DNA of 64,000 nt, from assembly GCA_963682175.1 (NCBI GenBank), contig OY821786.1, positions 33,721,501 to 33,785,500 of the forward strand, in the 5' to 3' direction. Under the pieces are notes generated by a model that worked only from the letters and a program-made list of their open reading frames with translations, was not told where the DNA came from and made no database searches. The position numbers and the translations under genes are program-made. Every line of letters starts with the position of its first letter. Positions within the stretch are counted from its first letter, which is position 1. Of this stretch, positions 59,299 through 64,000 are shown piece by piece. Source of the stretch: Triglochin maritima. Taxonomy: Eukaryota; Streptophyta; Magnoliopsida; Alismatales; Juncaginaceae.

Positions 59299-59578
59299 AA
59301 TTTCTGTATATATATATATATATGCAATGCATGTAATCGTGTTTGCTCACTTTGATTGATTAGGTTGATTGATTAAGATTAGTTTAGTTAATCATAAAAA
59401 TTAATATAGATTAAGGCCAAAAAGCCAACACCAAATACATATCAGGTTTCTTCCTTTCCCTCGTTGACCTTCTAAGTTCTTTTGGTTCTACGTGTACTTC
59501 TTGAACTTCTTTCACAATTTCTTGTGGAATTGGTTCGTGTTCGATTCTCGAACGTACACTAGGTATGGAAGATTGAGT

Positions 59579-60610
59579 TTATCTCACAATTGCTTGCGAG
59601 GGTCCATCACGCACGCTCCCACTAACCAAAAGAGCCTCGGTTGGGCCTTCATGATCTTGAATGTCACCATTCATATCATGATCTTGTAGAATATCTTGAG
59701 TCTCCTCAAGCACAACTCTAATCCCACTACTTTTTATTCTTTCCAGAAATTCATTTTCTAGAAATACGACATCCCTCTTTACAATCACTCGATTAGATGT
59801 TATATGCCAAAAGTAGTATCCTCTTGTCTCACGAGGATAACCTATAAAGAAGCACTTATTCGCTTTTGGTTGAAGTTTAGTCGACATCAATCTCTTGACG
59901 TAGGCCTCACAACCCCAAATCTTGAGAAAATTGAGTTTAGGTGTTTTACCACTCCATAGCTCATAAGGTATTTTCTCTACGGATTTGGATGGAACATTAT
60001 TTAGGGTGTGAGCCGCAGCTTCTAGTGCATAACTCCAAAAGTAAAACGACAATTCAACTTGACTCATCATTGATCGAACCGTGTCGAGTAATGTCATATT
60101 CCTTCTTTCGGATACCCCATTCCACTTGGGTGTACCAGGAGGGCTGAGTTGTGGTACAATACCACACTCCTTTAGGAATGAGTCAAATTCGGTACTTAAG
60201 TACTCACCTCCACGATCCGTTCGTAGAGACTTGATTTTCTTGTTGAGTTGGTTCTCTACTTCATTCTTGAATTCCTTGAACTTGTCGAAGGTTTCACTTT
60301 TGTTTCTCATTATATAAATATAGTCATAACGACTATAGTCATCCGTAAATGTAATGAAGTACATAAAACCGTCTCTTGCACTAGTACTCATCGGACCACA
60401 TACATCGGAATGTATCAAATCCAACAACTCATTCACTCTCGGTCCTTTCTTCTTGAAAGGTCTCTTGGTTATTTTGCCCATTAGGCAAGGTTCGCACGTC
60501 TCCAATGATTTAAAATCAAGTTGACCAAGAAGGTTAGCTTCTTGCGATTTCTTGATGCATTTTTCATTTATGTGACCTAGACGATAGTGCCACAAGAGTG
60601 TATCATTCAC
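59579..60610 (-). pseudogene. Copia pol fragment: integrase
   Basis: 343-residue open stretch. It starts with the GAG-pre-integrase zinc region (LWHYRLGHINEKCIKK...CEPCLMGK), then the integrase core with Asp in DLIHSDVCGPM, Asp in LRTDRGGEYLS and Glu in GVSERRN, and the usual WGCEAYVKR and GYPRETRGYYFW. Reverse transcriptase and RNase H, which normally follow, are gone: only about 150 bp separate its end from the LTR start at 59430. It is open but cannot work alone. Confidence 0.88.
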
Positions 60611-60639
60611 ATGAGTAGTTTTAAGCCTTTTGTTATTGA

Positions 60640-61180
60640 TATTTACGATTTGTTTATTGATTGATCATTTTATTTAAACCGCAAGTGCACGGCCGCGTTG
60701 AAGCGGTGGCAAATACGGGTCGTCCAAAGGGAGGTGTGTCGACGTTTGGTTTGTGCGAAGGCAAGTGGTAAAGAAAGGAGAGAAAAATGGATTACACTAC
60801 ACTACACTAATCTAAACTAGCAAAGCTGAAATGAAATCACCAAACAAACTAAGCTAAACAACTAATGAAGAAGATAAAAACTCAGGAATGAAAACCTCTA
60901 AGGGGTGGAGTGTGTGTGTGTGCACATGAAATAAGTGTGGTGGTGAATGCATACAAGAATCTCAAGTTAGTTAGTGTTTGTTAATGCATAAGAGGTACAT
61001 AATGACAAAACCTATCATTTACAACACTAACTTAGGCGATTAATATGAGCAATGCAAGGTTGTTATTAAGAACATAACAAGCATGGAGTGTACCTAACTA
61101 TGGCAGAAACCATCAAGTAAAGTTCTTATTAATTCAAGCAAGCATACTAATATCTCTCACACACATTTATATCAAGCATT
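60640..61180 (-). mobile_element. Gypsy LTR 3' fragment inserted in the Copia element
   Basis: The minus strand matches the right part of the LTR at 40426-41998: CACCCCTTAGAGGTTTTCAT, GTAGTGTAGTGTA, GGACGACCCGTATTTGCCAC and GTGCACTTGCGGTTTAAATA. It lies between Copia gag and integrase, and the intervening Copia sequence (zinc knuckle, protease) is missing, so insertion came with a deletion. Confidence 0.65.
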
Positions 61181-61189
61181 CATACCACC

Positions 61190-61851
61190 TACATAACATG
61201 TCCACACAAGACTCACCCCTTTCTCACGCACATGATAGTGCATAATGAAGTCATTGTAAGACGGGACTAGAGAGCCAAAAATCAAATCTTCCGCAATGTC
61301 ATCGGGCATCGGGGAAGACATCTTCGACAACTTCTCAAGGTATCCCTGCATCGTGATAAAATGCATGGATACCGATATTCCCTCCGCCATGTGGCACCTT
61401 GTGAGTGCGATGGTGGTCTTATAGCGCTCTTTTCTAGCACTATCAATGAACATATTTGTTAAAGCTTCCATGGACTTCTTGGGTTTTAAATCCAAGTATT
61501 TCGTTGAAGCGAGTCACCCATGGAGGCCAACATTAGACCGTGAACTTGGTTCTCTTGGTCTTCCCACTTGGCTTTTGCCTCTCTCTCGCTATCGGTTGCC
61601 TTCTCATTTAATTTTGGGATTTCACCATCCAAAATATGAGATAGTTTCTCAAACTTCAACACGATGTTGAGCTTGAGTTGCCAGCTTATGAAGTTTGAGT
61701 CATCATTTGTCAAAGAATGTTTTTCAATCATAGATCGCACAATAGGTTGAATATTCGACATTTCTACAAAATAAATTATATGGGATTTAATGTCAATTTT
61801 ATGTTTTAAAAAACAATACCGCAAATAAAATTTTGTCCATAAATGCAGCAA
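61190..61851 (-). pseudogene. Copia gag, frameshifted
   Basis: Reads MSNIQPIVRSMIEKHSLTND, FISWQLKLNIVLKFEKLSHI, then VHGLMLASMGDSLQR, and after a one-base frameshift near 61503 continues as LDLKPKKSMEALTNMF, ARKERYKTTIALTRCHMAEG and MHFITMQGYLEKLSKMSSPM. This is the N-terminal two thirds of a UBN2-type Copia gag. The family is that of the gag in the tandem array, but the sequence is clearly different. Confidence 0.8.
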
Positions 61852-64000
61852 TCCAAGATCCTATCAATTATAATATAAACTAGCTAAGGGCTATCAGATA
61901 TACTATAAAATCAAGGTAAGAAAATATTATCTAATCACAACCATTTCGAAATATCGCAACATTTGCATTTTCAAACTCTTATGACTTGTCATTTTAATTA
62001 AGAGGGACTTTGACCAATCCTTGTAAGAAAAACTCTTTTTCTCAAAACCGAGCTAGGGCTCCGGGTCTTGTTAAGAAAACTTATTTCATTTGATATAAGA
62101 TACGTTTATCCATTGTATTCACAAACAAATATACTCGGTGTCCACTAAGGGTGAATCCCACCTCGTACATCTATTCATGGCACAACAATAGACAACCTTA
62201 TATCTCCCACTATTCCCAAAGATGGAGGAAGCTATCTCCCGCTAAGGGCGAACAGAATATCCCTCGATCGATGGCTGCTAGTGGATGAAATAAGAAAGAA
62301 AAATACTCTTAATTTTTGGTTGGACAATTTAAACATTTATATGTGATTTTAGAATTTAGGTGATCATGCATATTTATCATCTATACACATCCTAACATTA
62401 ATCCATACAATGACATACATGTCAAGCACACAAACATAAATATATCCATTCACACACACATTGATGTGAGTTTATATGTTCCCACGTCCTTGACTTTTGC
62501 GCATTCTCCGCGACTTCCTCTTGCACCATGGATGTTGATATTGCAAAAATATAAACCTGCATATCTCAATTTCGAAAATTGTCTAGTGCAAGTCTTATGT
62601 AAAAACTCTCTCATATGCATACATATACATAGAAAGAGAAATTTGACTTTTACATATACATAAGCCCATGTGATTGAATAATAATAACATACACATTCAT
62701 TCACACATGACTTCATCGGAACATACAAACTCACATATCCATGCATTAAAGAACTCGAGCAACGCATGTACATATACTATAAATTACTCGATTTAGTTTA
62801 TCATGCATCTCTAAATCAAACAATTCTAAAACCATTTGAAATCTATTAAAAATGATTTTATGCATCCATAATTCAGAACACAAAATATTTGAACTGTTGT
62901 TTATCCAATTTCCAAAAATAATTTTTTTAAGGAACGATATACATATGCATTTTTCGTTTTGTCGATTCCTTATAAAATAATCATTTGATTAAAAACGAAA
63001 CTTTTATATATTAGACATAAGTCTAAATTTTAATTCTCTCGGTTGACCGATTAAGCCGATTGACCGAACCCAATTACTCAGGCACTCCAGATAATTTCGG
63101 TCAATCATTTGCTTTATCCGACCCTTGTTCGGTTGACTGTTCCTTAAGACACCTCGGTCGACCAAACCCAAAATGGTTTACCGTTTTGATCCTGATTTTG
63201 CCTTTGTCAAATTTTGGATTTATTTCCAACAAAATTTCCCAATTTTGTGGTGTGATGTATAGGAGGATCTAAGCTAGATTGACAACGATATTAAACACTT
63301 AATATGTCAAACTATAAGCGGTATCTAGCTACACATTATAGTTACCCAATTAACATAGATGTCTTTGTTCCACTCGAAGTAAACAAGATCCATTTAGTGA
63401 TGTAAGTGCACCACTTGTGTCCGTCCATTGCCTCATGATATTAAGAATATATACAAAGTAGAAATGTGTCACCTTTGTAGTATATTCATTTCTTGATCTC
63501 TTTAAGCTAATTATAACTATGTAACTTAACTCAAGTTACAGTGTGCACATTATAATTTTGCTCTATCAAGGGGTGCACTAATATCATCACTCAATTAAGA
63601 GGGCAATGATAATCGTTTGACTAGTTATATTTTCCAACACAAGTCATGTTCAACCAACTATTGCATTTATCACTATAGTCATTGATCGTTTTTTCACAAT
63701 AATCAAATCAAGCACTTCTTGAGTGAAAAGATATAAGTCTCATATCTTAGGATCCAAAACACAGTAAAACATTAATGACACGAAACACAATTCCATAATG
63801 TTTTACTTGTCAGGTCTATTCAATATATAAAAGTAATCTTTTCCTCTTTTATATACTCGTGTCGTCAATTATTTGTAGAGCTACAACAATCGATGACCAA
63901 CACGACAATCTTATCTCGGTGATTAATGTTCCATGTTAATTACCATAATTGTGAATAACTTTTGATTTATGTAAACCATAATCTTTTAGAGAACTTTATG
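61852..64000 (-). other. Copia 5' LTR and leader region, diverged
   Basis: Expected position of the 5' LTR of the minus-strand Copia remnant. Near 61885-61905 a degenerate TATCTGATAGCCC on the minus strand may be the remains of the initiator-tRNA primer site. At 63040-63185 are four or five CGGTTGACCG-like palindromes of the same LTR family. 62.0-62.9 and 63.2-64.0 show nothing else recognisable. Confidence 0.4.

Larger units (their letters stand above)
54495..59430 (-). mobile_element. 3' LTR of the Copia remnant, split by a TIR element
   Basis: The LTR starts on the minus strand at 59430 (TGTTGGCTTTTTGGCC, as in the solo LTR at 28659), runs to about 59300, is interrupted by 55681-59298, and continues from about 55680 down to about 54495. 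The distal part holds TCGGTTGACCGA-type palindromes at 54840-55440 and an ACGGCTAGTTGAGC...CTTATAAATATGACC promoter equivalent at about 54745. The end of the LTR seems missing. Confidence 0.7.

Noticed and set aside
1..64000. tRNA, rRNA, microRNA hairpin or organelle DNA
   Set aside because: No convincing cloverleaf, rRNA core sequence or plastid/mitochondrial gene noticed by eye. A tRNAscan/Rfam run would be needed to exclude small ones.

Overview
This window is repeat-rich nuclear DNA from a flowering plant, most likely a eudicot. It has genes with many short introns and GT-AG borders, a chloroplast-splicing (CRM) gene, a leucine-rich-repeat extensin, telobox motifs, an Au-SINE tail, and plant families of LINE, hAT, CACTA, MULE, Copia and Gypsy elements. 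I cannot name the species.

Layout. 0-5.6 kb: the first two exons of an SRP9 gene (minus strand), with MITE-like sequence in the region that should hold the rest of the gene. 7.9-10.0 kb: an intact LRX cell-wall protein (minus). 11.4-18.7 kb: a complete nine-exon, three-CRM-domain splicing-factor gene (CFM3-like, minus). One intron carries a 579-bp hAT MITE with an 8-bp target duplication, and another carries a 41-bp SINE stub. These are the only clear host genes.

18.8-27.2 kb: a roughly 8.4-kb Mutator-like element sits directly upstream of the CRM gene. It has an open three-exon FAR1/MULE transposase (plus) and a convergent gene joining a plant-mobile-domain-like region, a long charged coiled coil and a Ulp1-type cysteine protease (minus; one frameshift, one in-frame stop). 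All its main non-coding parts (5' flank, one intron in each gene, the space between the 3' ends) consist of a 22-bp-period minisatellite with a TCCGG core. This is the most interesting structure in the window and resembles the motif arrays of VANDAL-type MULEs, which recruit element-encoded anti-silencing proteins.

27.2-64 kb: nested transposon debris. In order: a solo Copia-type LTR with a perfect 5-bp target duplication and a cluster of GGTCGACC-like palindromes (28.7-30.2); a minus-strand LINE (31.1-39.2) split by a 2.8-kb hAT element (34.1-36.9) of the same family as the MITE in the CRM gene; a Gypsy-type LTR (40.4-42.0); the 3' end of a CACTA element with a C48 protease fragment (42.8-44.3); five head-to-tail copies of a 1,057-bp chimeric unit of CACTA terminus, Copia gag and LTR-like sequence (44.1-49.4); a Gypsy gag-protease element with a tRNA-Asp primer site but no reverse transcriptase (49-54 kb); and a minus-strand Copia remnant (54.5-62 kb and beyond) whose LTR is split by a 3.6-kb TIR element with its own repeated GTAATATT motif and whose gag-pol region is split by a Gypsy LTR fragment.

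Gene models were spliced by hand from reading frames, splice borders and remembered protein families. Exon edges given to the base were checked for frame; transposon outer edges are approximate unless a target duplication is quoted.
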